64,000 nucleotides of DNA, from NCBI GenBank assembly GCA_963966185.1, contig CAWZYM010000478.1, positions 1-64,000 on the forward strand, given 5' to 3'. Below, piece after piece: positions 1-10,381 of this stretch. This DNA comes from Rhabditoides inermis. Its lineage: Eukaryota > Nematoda > Chromadorea > Rhabditida > Rhabditidae. The notes below the pieces were generated by a model. That model had not been told where the DNA came from, made no database searches, and saw only the letters and a list, made by a program, of their open reading frames with translations. The position numbers were made by a program, and so were the translations under genes. Numbering within the stretch: the first letter of the stretch is position 1; every line of letters begins with the position of its first letter.

Positions 1-1090
1 CGATAACTTTGTAGATATTCTCCATCACTTTCAATAGATGGAACAGTTTCAGTTTTCTCTCGAGACCGCTTCTCATTTGCATGCATCGAGAACCTTTGGT
101 CTGGTCTGGATCGACCTCCATCCTCCGCCCCTGTCCTTCCCTACGCCATTCATCCACACAGCAAGCCCGCTGGGCAGTCGAGTCGACGCATCGTCGAGTG
201 CCGTTCGGGTCCCCGCCGCGAACAGCTTGCGCGATGAATTTCCTCAACTATACACAAGAAGATCGCCAGCGGTGTGGTGAACAGCGCCACCGCCTGCCGT
301 TGGAGGCGCGGTCGTCGGAGTCGGAGGGGTACTGTATGCTCATTGATTTACGGGTAGTCGGGAATTTTAGGCGATTTCCGGCAAGAAGACCGTGGCGGCC
401 GCCGATGACGAGAGCAGTGACAGGTACGGGGTACGGTAGCTACAGTATTCTCAATCGTATTTCAGCGAGGAGGCGGTGGATATCTCTAAATCGCAAAAGT
501 CCAAGAAGCAAGTCAAACCGACTCCAACGGCGTCCATGACGCAGGTGGCAGGAGTGGCGCGGCCCCGCCCCCGCGTCCACGCCCCCGCAATCGCGGACTC
601 CGGAAAAAAGAACAGAAAGAGCCAGATGGGAACAACCCAAAAAGGCAGTGGATCCAAGGTATACGGTAGCTACAGTGTTCCTATACCTAGGACACGGCTT
701 CCACTCCCGCTCACTGCCTGCACTGGAGAATCGAGGGTGACGACGGTCACTTCTGCTGCGACCAGCACTGTCACCACTCTGAGCACTGGTGGGTACGGTA
801 CTCCTGATCCTGAAGAGTACGGTAGAGTACAGTCCCCAACAATGAGCACAGTTAATCAGTATTTTTTTTAGCAGATCGCATGGATAACACTCAAGAGAAG
901 ACGCCCGACATGGACAAGGATGAGGTACGGTAGGCTACCGTAAACTTCCCTACTGTATACCTAATCAGATGAAACACGAGCTACGCGGCTGCACCTACTA
1001 CCACGGATTTCTACCGCGAAAAGATGCGGAGGACCTGCTCGCCAAGGTATACGGTATCTGTCGTGACCATTCATGTTTACTGTACTTTAG
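1..1090 (+). pseudogene. 5' fragment of an SH2 tyrosine kinase gene (duplicate of 8740-11936)
   Basis: This stretch is a diverged copy of the first exons of the kinase gene at 8740-11936. It keeps the upstream region, the N-terminal exon (ATG near 235), the linker exons and the exon for the first part of the SH2 domain (residues [17 protein letters not shown], about 1000-1046). The first exon is frameshifted relative to the other copy: there is an extra T in the codons after MNFLN and a second small indel further on. The copy stops inside the intron after the first SH2 exon. At about 1089-1091 the sequence switches, right after a TACTTTAG acceptor, into antisense cyclin C exon sequence. No kinase domain follows. 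A short product could start at the later ATG (about 880, MDNTQEKTPD), but it would lack most of SH2 and all of the kinase, so I call it a broken fragment. Confidence 0.8.
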
Positions 1091-1367
1091 GTTCTGCGAA
1101 GTGTCAGTGGCGATCGTCTGGATGACTGCAGCACACATCATATCCACATGACCATGTCCCTCTCACACTCACAGTTGCAGAAGAATATCATGAGCTTCTG
1201 GGTACTCGTCATCTGTGTAGATGCGCAGGTCATCCGCTCGCTGCCGCAGAAGGTCCGCCTTCTCCAACATCCACTGTTCACTGCAATCAATATCCATAAA
1301 TGACCTATTTCTATCGATAAATAATCAATACTCACTAATGCGAGCTCTGCCAGAAGTTGCCGGCCAT
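1091..1367 (-). pseudogene. 5' fragment of cyclin C gene
   Basis: The minus strand matches the first exons of the cyclin C gene at 24653-28285: an ATG exon beginning MAGNFWQSSH (start at 1367), the exon ending in YQKLMIFFCN, and part of the exon reading IQTIATDTSQN. The third exon is cut at 1091, where sequence from the SH2-kinase intron begins. The exons for both cyclin boxes are absent, so this cannot make a working cyclin. It lies just downstream of the cyclin B3 copy (1856-3398), the same relative order as the intact pair at 24.6-30.5 kb, so it came along with the same duplicated segment. Confidence 0.8.
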
Positions 1368-1855
1368 GTCGACAGTCCCTCTCCCGAAACGATTTCTTCT
1401 TTTTCAAGTTTTTCAATCACAACATCTACTAAAACGTAACCATCATCACCGATACGTTGCAACAGACCATTGCTATGTGCAAATAAGACATTGAATATAT
1501 TCCATCGCATACAGTACGAATGAACTCTTCCATTTCAAAACAACAACATACTATACTTTTTTTTTGAAATATTTATTGATTATCCAGATAAAATACAACA
1601 TACAACACTGAAATATTGTGTACATCAATTCACGCCAACATAGCATACGACAGTGATATCGGGTTTCAGAACCTCGCATGGGGATGTGGTAGAAAGCTTG
1701 GAGCATAACAATCTGGAGATCCAGTTATGAAAAGTTAAATCAAAGTGAGTTCGTATAGTCAGAGATGGTTGAGCTAGCTATTCACAAACACTAGATGCTA
1801 TGGTTGATAATCTAGTAGAGGGGCACGCTATACGGAGAGCAGACACAGGCAACTC

Positions 1856-3398
1856 CTAGAAGGTGGGCGGTCCGACGGGGTCAGTGGGCGCCTTCCTGTC
1901 CGGCAGCAGAGGCACGGCAGCGCTCTCGAAGAACACCTCAACACAAAGCTGAACAACCACCAACACAGGGGAAAGCGTACCTCGTGTGAGTACTTGCTCC
2001 ACACAGTCTGCAGCTTCTCGAACACAGCCGGACGACGGTGCAGCATGTGGTTCAGCTCCCACATGAGCGGCTCCACCTCGTCAGGCGCCCAGCCAGAGTA
2101 CTTGTGAAGCACCGGAGTCCTGAAAACATGTGATAACTAGTGTCAGTCTCTCGCCATCCCTTTACTCACCACTCGGCATCGATGCCGTTCTTCATGCGCA
2201 GAGCGAGAAGGAATGCAGCGGCAGCCATGCGAGACTCCGACACAGGCACGAACTCATAAAACATGAGCGACGTCTCCATCACGTAGCGAGACAGCGTCAG
2301 CAGAGCCATGTCCGCGTGCGTCACCTATGTCAGTGCTCGTCATAGACAATCGAATCACAACAAAAAGGGATTGCTCCAGGAGGTACCAATATCGATAATC
2401 TAAGAGTCTTAGTTGAACAACCCCACACAGGTGGAGAGTCTATGTCAGATCTAGCTTTACCTTTACACTATCCATTTCCCTTACTCACCTTGGCGTACCT
2501 CCTGAGGTACCTGTATGAGAGCGGGCATCCTAGATCGAATCCGACGACGGAGAGCATCTTCCTCTCCATCTCCATCATGGCTTCACGGGAGAACGTATCC
2601 TCGCAGATGAACAGGAAGTCATCGATCAGTGGCGGCTGTCGCTCGTCGAACTTGGCAGCGATAAAGATGGCTGCTGAAGCGATCAGCTGCAGGTCGTCGC
2701 GCTAAAACAAGAACGAAATTAGAAGATAGAGACCTGCTCACCTTGACTCCCTCAGCCTTTCCGAGATAGATATCAACGAGCTTAACGGCGAGGTAGAGAG
2801 TCTCGTGATTGAGCTCGAAGCTCTCCTGTACCTCCACCATCCAGTCAGCAAGAACAGCTCGCATCTCGCGAGATAGGTTCGCATGGCGGGGAAGGTAGTC
2901 ACCCACCGCGAACTGCACCTATAAATGAAACTATTTGTAAACATCCAGAAACACCTAACATACCTCGCGAGACCTGTAATAGCGGAAGATGTCGCACGCG
3001 AACTGGGGCACGTTGAAAGGGTCATCCTTGTTTTCCGCATCGTAGTCGAAAGAAGGGCACGGGTCAAAGGTGTCATTTTGGGGTCGCACCTCCGCCACAA
3101 TCATAACAGAGTCATCAGAGCTGCAACAACCGATTACAATCGCTTATGAACATGTCTAGACAAAGGTCAATCGATACCGCGCATAACCGCACGGAATACC
3201 AACCACATTGTGCATCTCTATATCCAGAGGTTCAATATACCGGGAGATGTCAATTTTCGAAAAAGAAACGCACGATTTGGCGTCCTCTGGGATAGCTTCA
3301 AGGTTTTCGGTGGCCGAGTTAGTGCGACGAGAAGGTCCACGCTTGGCAACGGGTTTCTGCTGGATCTGCTTCTTGGACGAGTCTATCAGCACGTTCAT
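1856..3398 (-). CDS. Cyclin B3-like, second copy lacking the first exon
   Basis: Mitotic B3-type cyclin, a regulatory partner of CDK1 that acts in the nucleus during mitosis and meiosis. Seven exons can be read, matching the complete copy at 28770-30510. In order: basic N-terminal segment (3262-3398, starts MNVLIDSSKKQ), linker (2965-3120), first cyclin box with VEVQESFELNHETLYLAVKL (2741-2920), the RDDLQLIASAAIFIAAKF exon (2488-2703), second cyclin box (2169-2320 and 1982-2119), and the C-terminal exon ending GPPTF and a stop at 1856. The ENFELNHETLYLAVKL-like stretch is typical of cyclin B3. The core exons are open. The first coding exon of the other copy is reduced to a few codons at 3460-3475, so the N-terminus, where destruction-box signals normally lie, is shortened. 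It may be a working paralogue with an altered N-terminus or an early pseudogene. Confidence 0.7.
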
Positions 3399-3549
3399 AG
3401 CCTAAACATTAAAATCATGATATTTTATAAAGGCAATATGACATTCGCAGCATCATAGTGTTCCTGGAACATTTCAGTTTGCGTCATGGGTAAACGTATC
3501 TATCCGTTATTCAAAGTGACAATTTCACGTATAAATCGATTGGGGCCTA

Positions 3550-4165
3550 ATAAATAGCTACACAACCACCAGCACAAGGGAAAGCGTACCTCGTGTGAGT
3601 ACTTGCTCCACACAGTCTGCAGCTTCTCGAACACAGCCGGACGACGGTGCAGCATGTGGTTCAGCTCCCACATGAGCGGCTCCACCTCGTCAGGCGCCCA
3701 GCCAGAGTACTTGTGAAGCACCGGAGTCCTGAAAACATAACTAGTGTCAGTCTCTCCAAGCACGCCATCCTTTTACTCACCACTCGGCATCGATGCCGTT
3801 CTTCATGCGCAGAGCGAGAAGGAATGCAGCGGCAGCCATGCGAGACTCCGACACAGGCACGAACTCATAAAACATTAGCGACGTCTCCATCAGGTAGCGA
3901 GAGAGCGTCAGCAGAGCCATGTCCGCGTGCGTCATCTATGTCAGTGCTCGTCATAGACAATCCAATCACAACAAGAAGGGATTGCTCCAGGAGGTACCAA
4001 TATCGATTATCTAAGAGTCTTAGTTGAACAACCCCACACAGGTGGAGAGTCTATGTTAGATCTAGCTTTACCTTTACACTACCCATTTCCCTTACTCACC
4101 TTGGCGTACATCCTGAGGTACCTGTGTGATAGCAGGGGGCATCCGAGGTTGAATGAGACCATAGC
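3550..4165 (-). pseudogene. Third, partial cyclin B3 copy (three C-terminal exons)
   Basis: A segment homologous to 1947-2545 lies directly upstream, on the minus strand, of the cyclin B3 copy at 1856-3398. It holds the LHKYSGWAPDEVEPLMWEL exon (about 3595-3735), the exon THADMALLTLSRYLMETS to NGIDAEW (about 3780-3935), and the end of the preceding exon (about 4100-4150, RYLRMYAK). The remaining cyclin exons are missing. The first of these exons reads the same base for base as its counterpart at about 1985-2125, although the flanking introns differ. Confidence 0.8.
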
Positions 4166-4204
4166 ATTCTATAAGCGTAGTAACCACAAGTTGCGCATAA
4201 AACC

Positions 4205-4835
4205 AAATAAGAAGTAAGTAAACAACCTCAATGGAGAAAAAATTGAGTCTGACTAATGGGCCCCCCTGTTGGGGCGGCGCTCCATTAGTCTCGTCTCCGT
4301 CATCCTGGTCATCGAACTCGTTTCCTCCGTCGTCCAGGTTCTCCTTCTCCTCCTCGATAAACGCTCGTAAGTTGTTCTCATCCTCAACGACAGCCGCCTT
4401 AAATATAGAGAAATGTTAAACGATTAGGCCATAAGCGATAAGCGAATTAGAGAACATCAGTTAGAAACGATCAGTGAAATTATACTACACGAAAAATTGG
4501 CGCCGTTGTGATATTAAACACCCCCGCTCATCGGTATATGCACATACCATTGTTTAATGACTCTAGTCTGCGTTGCTACATTGCTCCAATATCTGTATGA
4601 TGCGAAAAGGACATCAATGCGTTGATATAAAAAAAAACTTGATCCAAATTAAATTCGAAATGGAATAATATTCAACACACCACACTTCTCTCCAAAACAG
4701 AAATAGCGTGTGAATCAGCTTCTTCTTGCTCCGGTTCCCTCATTCCGACAGGGAGATCACCATAGAAGCGCTCCATCTGGTTACTGACGTACTCTAGCAC
4801 GATCGGGAGACGATTTGTTGGACTAAAAAAGAAAG
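4205..4835 (-). pseudogene. Unrecognised coding remnants (two exon-like blocks)
   Basis: Two minus-strand open blocks look like exons. The block at about 4270-4400 encodes an acidic stretch (FIEEEKENLDDGGNEFDDQD). The block at about 4680-4830 encodes RLPIVLEYVSNQMERFYGDL followed by a glutamate-rich tail. I cannot assign either to a family, and I found no counterpart elsewhere in the window. They sit between the cyclin B3 fragment and the decayed copy of the large gene, so they may be pieces of another gene caught up in the rearrangement. No start codon or complete gene could be assembled. Confidence 0.35.
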
Positions 4836-5129
4836 AGTTACAATTTCAGAGATACAAGAGATACAAAGAGAAAAGAGATACAACAGGAGATACATTGAAA
4901 CATACATGCAACACGTACCAGGATCTTGTGATTTCTCTAAACGTAGGATTCTGAAGATAAGAATGGTTCATTATAGACTCGCCAAGTGCAACTGCACGCA
5001 ACTAAATCTTTGCGGTTATCAACATGTTTTTTTCGCGCGAAATTTTTTTTCGCGCCATTCCCTGATCAAGGGAAATGATCAGAGATCAACATTAGGGGCG
5101 GCGCCAGTTTGTTTTGATCTGTAGGCACA

Positions 5130-6610
5130 TGTGAACGATTGCAACCGACCATACAGATTGGCCTGGATCGTCGAGCGTCTCCGGGCTGGTGTCGTTCATC
5201 TCGCACGCGGCTCCACGCACTCTTGCCCAGCACACGACGGATGCCCACCTAGAGAAACAACACATAACGACGTGACGGAAATGGGAAGCCGAGTACCGAA
5301 CAATCCAACTCGTACGATATACATATACAATAATATATCGTAAGCACCTCACCTCCTTCATCTTCTCGTCTAAAGACTCAAACGCGGCTTTCTCGTTGCT
5401 AACCAGAGACCCACCATTCTACAATTAACTACTTGTAATGTAGAGGAGATGTAAAAGTATACGTGTTGGGATTATTTACGAGAATCGTGATTTCAACGAC
5501 GTGCTGACCTCTTGACGTCACCGTGGGTGTCCCACCCAGCCGTCTGCACATCCCCAGCCACTTCCAGCAACATAGACAGCTCCACGGGTCAATCTCCTGA
5601 AATGAAAAGAGCAACATAAAAAGAGAACGAGAAATGCTTAGACCAGGAAAATCCGAGTAAGATCCTCACATCCCCAGGGGTATGAACCAAATTTTTCAAT
5701 GATGAACACGGTAGAGGAGCCTTTTTTACCTTGCTGAAGAGCATCTCCTTGGGAAGCAGCTCCAGAGTGTGGCGAGGGAGGCAACCAGACTGCAGACAAA
5801 CCAGCATCCAACACGAGAGCAGAGAGCGAGCAACGTTCTGAAAAACTTCGAAAGTATGACTCTTAACCAAAAATTCTACATTTAAAAAAAATGTACTACC
5901 AATAGAATTACGAACCTTGCACAGATGAGCTTTCTCGTCGTCTGCGTCGGCGCATTCGAGATCAGTGAAGGAGACGAACTCGTGGGGCCACTCGGCCAGA
6001 GACGCTACCCTCGCGTATAGCTCCGGCAGATACACGTTCAGCGCATCTACAATCAGTCTTTTAGATTCAATTCCATTACACAGAAACAACTCACCAATCG
6101 CTCGCACAACAGGATCGACGAGAATAGTGGCCGTCTCAATGAGACGTCGCGAGAGACATGCCCGAATATCTGAAAGAAATTATATCATACATATTGTTAT
6201 TCTTCTAAATCAATATTATTATTCTAAATCAGAGAGAAACCATATCCATACCATTCTATGACATTTTCGGTGCAGAAGTGTGAACAACGCGTATAAAACG
6301 AAAACGAAAACAAACAATTTTTTTTCGAAATTTGAATTTGAAAGTGAGAAATAACGGTTGTTTTGATCAATGCACTAACATAAAGCGCGGCAATTTGAAA
6401 AAAAGTGATAAAAGAATTAGACGCATCATAAATACATGAACTGTTCATGTATTTATGGGAAAAAATAATCGGCCTGACGAAAACGTCACGCGGGTAAACT
6501 GGTAGCATTAAGTCCAACAGCTCGTAAGACTGAACGGCACGGACGAAACGACGACGCACGACCTGCTCTGGGCAGGTTAGGTCTATATAAAAGAAAAGGC
6601 GTAGAGTATA
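5130..6610 (-). pseudogene. Decayed copy of the 5' half of the large gene at 17315-23004
   Basis: This segment matches 21590-23400. It includes the exons reading RRLIETATILVDPVVR, LNVYLPELYARVASLAEWPH, SGCLPRHTLELLPKEMLFSK and GIRRVLGKSAWSRVR, plus the region upstream of the gene. Damage is visible. The exon near 5515-5595 lacks four bases present at the matching place near 22050 (around CAGCTCCACGGGTCAAT), which shifts the frame. The exon near 5150-5215 lacks about 22 bases found in the intact copy. The first coding exon (MGHKGKNKKK in the intact gene) and everything after the GIRRVLG exon are absent. I regard it as a pseudogene fragment made by local duplication. Confidence 0.8.
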
Positions 6611-6686
6611 ATCAGAATTTTTTCTCATAAATTTGTTCTCTCATTACTTTCTCTCTCTCTCTCTACCTCAACCCCTTCCATTCCCT

Positions 6687-7306
6687 AGTATAGGCTGTCC
6701 CCCCGGTTCATCGTACGGAAGTTCCTTTTCCGAATATTTCCCAGACACCTTTCGATGGCATTATTGCCGGTCCAAGTTCATTCTGCAGCAGTGATTTCTC
6801 GCTTGGCGGTCTCATTGCGCGTTCTTCGCAGCGCAAGCGCAGGCTAATGACTTCATTAGAATGATAAATTAGATGCGAATGCGCCGAAGAGAGCGGTCGG
6901 TTTTGGGAATAACTCCGTTCGGAAAAGGTCAATTAGTTCGCCCTTTTCACAATAGATTCCCAGAAGTATTCCCGACAAACGCTTGTTTTCCGATTTATGA
7001 TAACTGTAAAACTAAATTTTAGAACAATCGATAACGCCTAAAACCGCGTATTCCTATAGTGAAAAACTGTTTTGGAAATAACTTCCTTCGGAGTTGAGCT
7101 GGAAGGCTAAAATTTTGATACGTTGTGTAAAAGACCTATTCCAAGAATTGCTTGTTTTTCGATTTTTAAAAATGGCTTATTGTACAGTAATCCAGGACAA
7201 AAACCAAGAAATGCCATTGAAGATGCATCGTTTTCTCGTCATTTCCTCATTGTCTGGTTCTACCGGCGATAATGCCGTACGATGAAAATGGGGGATGGCC
7301 TATACT
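6687..7306. mobile_element. MITE-like element with terminal inverted repeats
   Basis: The ends are inverted repeats: AGTATAGGCTGTCCCCCCGG at 6687 pairs with the region ending GGGGGATGGCCTATACT at 7306, and the pairing continues through TTCATCGTACGG / CCGTACGATGAA. A second, subterminal inverted pair is GGCATTATTGCCGG (about 6757) with CCGGCGATAATGCC (about 7263). The element is about 620 bp and has no plausible transposase ORF, so it resembles a non-autonomous DNA transposon. A clear target-site duplication was not found. Confidence 0.7.
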
Positions 7307-7540
7307 GATGTTTTTTGTGGAGAGAAGTAAGAAAGGCAGGCGCTTCTCGGTTGCGAATGAGACTCAAAGATTGCAGGAAAGTCAGCAAGAGTTCCACATC
7401 ACCGTCATGCATTTTTATTGAAAAATGAAAACATGTTCAATAATTTATTCAACAAATTCTCGAATTTCACTATCAATATGTACATTTATGCAAATTGCGT
7501 CAAACCGCTGAAACTATACTAAATTAAGATAAGTTGGAAT
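7307..7540. other. Spacer, no gene seen
   Basis: AT-rich sequence between the MITE-like element and the minisatellite. No ORF with gene-like features, RNA gene or repeat was recognised. Part of it (7395-7535) resembles the spacer at 24465-24605; both contain GAAAACATGTTCAATAA and TTGCGTCAAAC / TCGCGTCAAAC-like stretches, so this too may belong to the duplicated material. Confidence 0.5.
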
Positions 7541-7544
7541 GCAA

Positions 7545-8410
7545 AGGAAGGAGAGGGGGAGGGGAGAGGGGGAGGGGAGAGAGAGGGAGAGAGAGGGAAG
7601 GGGAGAGAGAGGGAAGGGGAGAGAGAGGGAAGGGGAGAGAGAGGGAAGGGGAGAGAGAGGGAAGGGGAGAGAGGGGGAAAGGGAGAGAGGGGGAAGGGGA
7701 GAGACAGGGAAGGGGAGAGAGAGGGAAAGGGAGAGAGAGGGAAGGGGAGAGAGGGGGAAGGGGAGAGAGAGGGAAGGGGAGAGAGAGGGAAGGGGAGAGA
7801 GAGGGAAGGGGAGAGAGAGGGAAGGGGAGAGAGAGAAAAGGGAAGAGAGAGGGAAGGGGAGAGAGAGGGAAGGGGAGAGAGAGGGAAGGGGAGAGAGACG
7901 GAAGGGGAGAGAGAGGGAAGGGGAAAGAGAGGGAAAGGGAAAGAGAGGGAAGGGGAGAGAGACGGAAGGGGAGAGAGAGGGAAGGGGAAAGAGAGGGAAG
8001 GGGAGAGAGAGGGAAGGGGAGAGAGACGGAAGGAGAGAGAGAGGGAAGGGGAAAGAGAGGGAAAGGGAAAGAGAGGGAAGGGGAGAGAGACGGAAGGGGA
8101 GAGAGAGGGAGGGGGAAAGAGAGGGAAGGGGAGAGAGATGGAAGGGGAGAGAGAGGGAAGGGGAGAGAGAGGGAAGGGGAGAGAGAGGGAAGGGGAGAGA
8201 GAGGGAAGGAGAGAGAGAGGGAAAGGGAGAGAGAGGGAAGGGGAGAGAGGGGGAAGGGGAGAGAGAGGGAAGGGGAGAGAGAGGGAAGGGGAGAGAGAGG
8301 GAAGGGGAGAGAGAGGGAAGGGGAGAGAGAGGGAAGGGAAGAGAGAGGGAAGGGGAGAGAGAGGGAAGGGGAGAGAGAGGGAAGGGGAGAGAGAGGGAAG
8401 GGGAGAGACA
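7545..8410. repeat. GA-rich minisatellite, 17-bp unit
   Basis: About fifty tandem copies of a 17-bp unit close to GAGAGAGAGGGAAGGGG. The purine-rich strand is the plus strand, with occasional substitutions (for example GAGAGACGG, GAAAGAGAG). All six frames stay open over most of the array, so the long Arg/Glu/Gly-rich and Ser/Pro/Leu-rich ORFs here are products of composition, not genes. Confidence 0.95.
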
Positions 8411-8739
8411 GTACACAGCTATTCTTCAACGAGAACAAATAACTATGCTGCATTCTCCGAGACCACTCCAAATTCGAGTAGTCTACAATCCTGTTGTATA
8501 TGTCGTGGGATACACCTGATAAATGCATTGTTTTCGATAACGTTGAAGTCATTCAATCACTTCCAATGGGAATCAGTTTTTCTTCCGTTTTGCATGCGTC
8601 GAGAATGTTCTGTCTGGTGTGGATCGACCGCCATCCTCCTCGCCTGTCCTTCCCTACGCCATTCATCCACACAGCAAGCCCGCTGGGCAGTCGAGCATCG
8701 TCGAGTGCCGTTCGGGTCCCGCCGCGAACAGCTTGCGCG

Positions 8740-10007
8740 ATGAACTTCCTCAACATACACAAGAAGAACGCCAGCGGTGTGGTGAACAGCGCCACCGCCG
8801 TCGGAGGCGCTGTTGTCGGAGTCGGAGGGGTACTGTATGCTCACCGAACTAGGGGTACTGTATGCTCACGGAACGGTAATCGGGAATTTCAGGCGATTTC
8901 CGGCAAGAAGACCGTGGCGGCCGCCGATGACGAGAGCAGTGACAGGCATGGGATACGGTAGCTACAGTAATCTCAATCGTATTTCAGCGAAGAGGCGGTG
9001 GATATCTCGAAATATCTCGAAAGCAGAAGTCCAAGAAGCAAGTCAAACCGACTCCGACGGCGTCCCTGAATCAGGTGGCGGGAGTGGCGGCCCCGCCCCC
9101 GCGTCCACGCCCCCGCAATCGCGCACTTCCGAAAAGGAACATAAGAGCCAGATGGGAGCCAACCCTCTGGCAACCACCCAAAAAGGCAGTGGTTCCAAGG
9201 TATACAGTAGCTACAGTGTTCCTGATACCGTATACCTAGGACACGGCTTCCACTCCCGCCCCTGCCTGTACTGGTGAATCGAGGGTGACGACGGTCACTT
9301 CTGCTGCGACCAGCACTGTCACCACCCTGAGCACTGGTGGGTACGGTACTCTGAAGAGTACGGTAAAGAGTACAGTCCCCAACAGTGCGGCACAGTTAAT
9401 CAGTATTTTTAGCAGAACGCATGGAGAACTCCCAGGATAAGACGCCCGACATCGACAAGGATGAGGTACGGTAGACTACCATAAACTTCTCTATCGTATA
9501 CCTAATCAGATGAAACACGAGCTGCGCGGCTGCACCTACTACCACGGATTTCTACCGCGAAAAGATGCGGAGGACCTGCTCGCCAAGGTATACGGTAGCT
9601 GTCTTCAGTCATGATTACTGTACTTTAGAAAAACGAGTTTCTACTGCGCAAGTCAGACCGGCCGGGAGTGGGATTCACCGTGCTGCTCTCTCTGCGCATA
9701 GAAGAACGACAGGAGGGGGAGGAGCTTCCGCCTGCCGGGGTGGGCGGAGTCTGAGGGGGCGGGGCTTATGCACGAGTTTAGGTGGACATTCCGCGCAGCC
9801 GCCGCGTTATCGACCACATGATTGTCGTGAGGGACAACCATGCGAAGAAATGGGCGGTGAGTGGCTCCTGAAGCCACGCCCCCTACGACCACGCCCATTT
9901 CAGATTCGCGAGAACGGGTGGTTCGATTCTATCAGTGACCTGCTCACCTACTATGCCACCAATCAGACATCGCTTATCGAGGATGATCCGAGGTTGGAAA
10001 AGGGAGA

Positions 10008-10043
<36 letters not shown>

Positions 10044-10044
10044 C

Positions 10045-10077
<33 letters not shown>

Positions 10078-10332
10078 CAGAGACAGAGACAGAGACAGAG
10101 ACAGAGACAGAGACAGAGACAGAGACAGAGACAGAGACAGAGACAGAGACAGAGACAGAGACAGAGACAGAGACAGAGACAGAGACAGAGACAGAGACAG
10201 AGACAGAGACAGAGACAGAGACAGAGACAGAGACAGAGACAGAGACAGAGACAGAGACAGAGACAGAGACAGAGACAGAGACAGAGACAGAGACAGAGAC
10301 AGAGACAGAGACAGAGACAGACAGAGAGAGAC

Positions 10333-10381
<49 letters not shown>

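Noticed and set aside
7514..8743. Several 200-340 codon ORFs on both strands
   Set aside because: All arise from the 17-bp purine repeat; they have no stop codons because of composition and show no domain or codon pattern.
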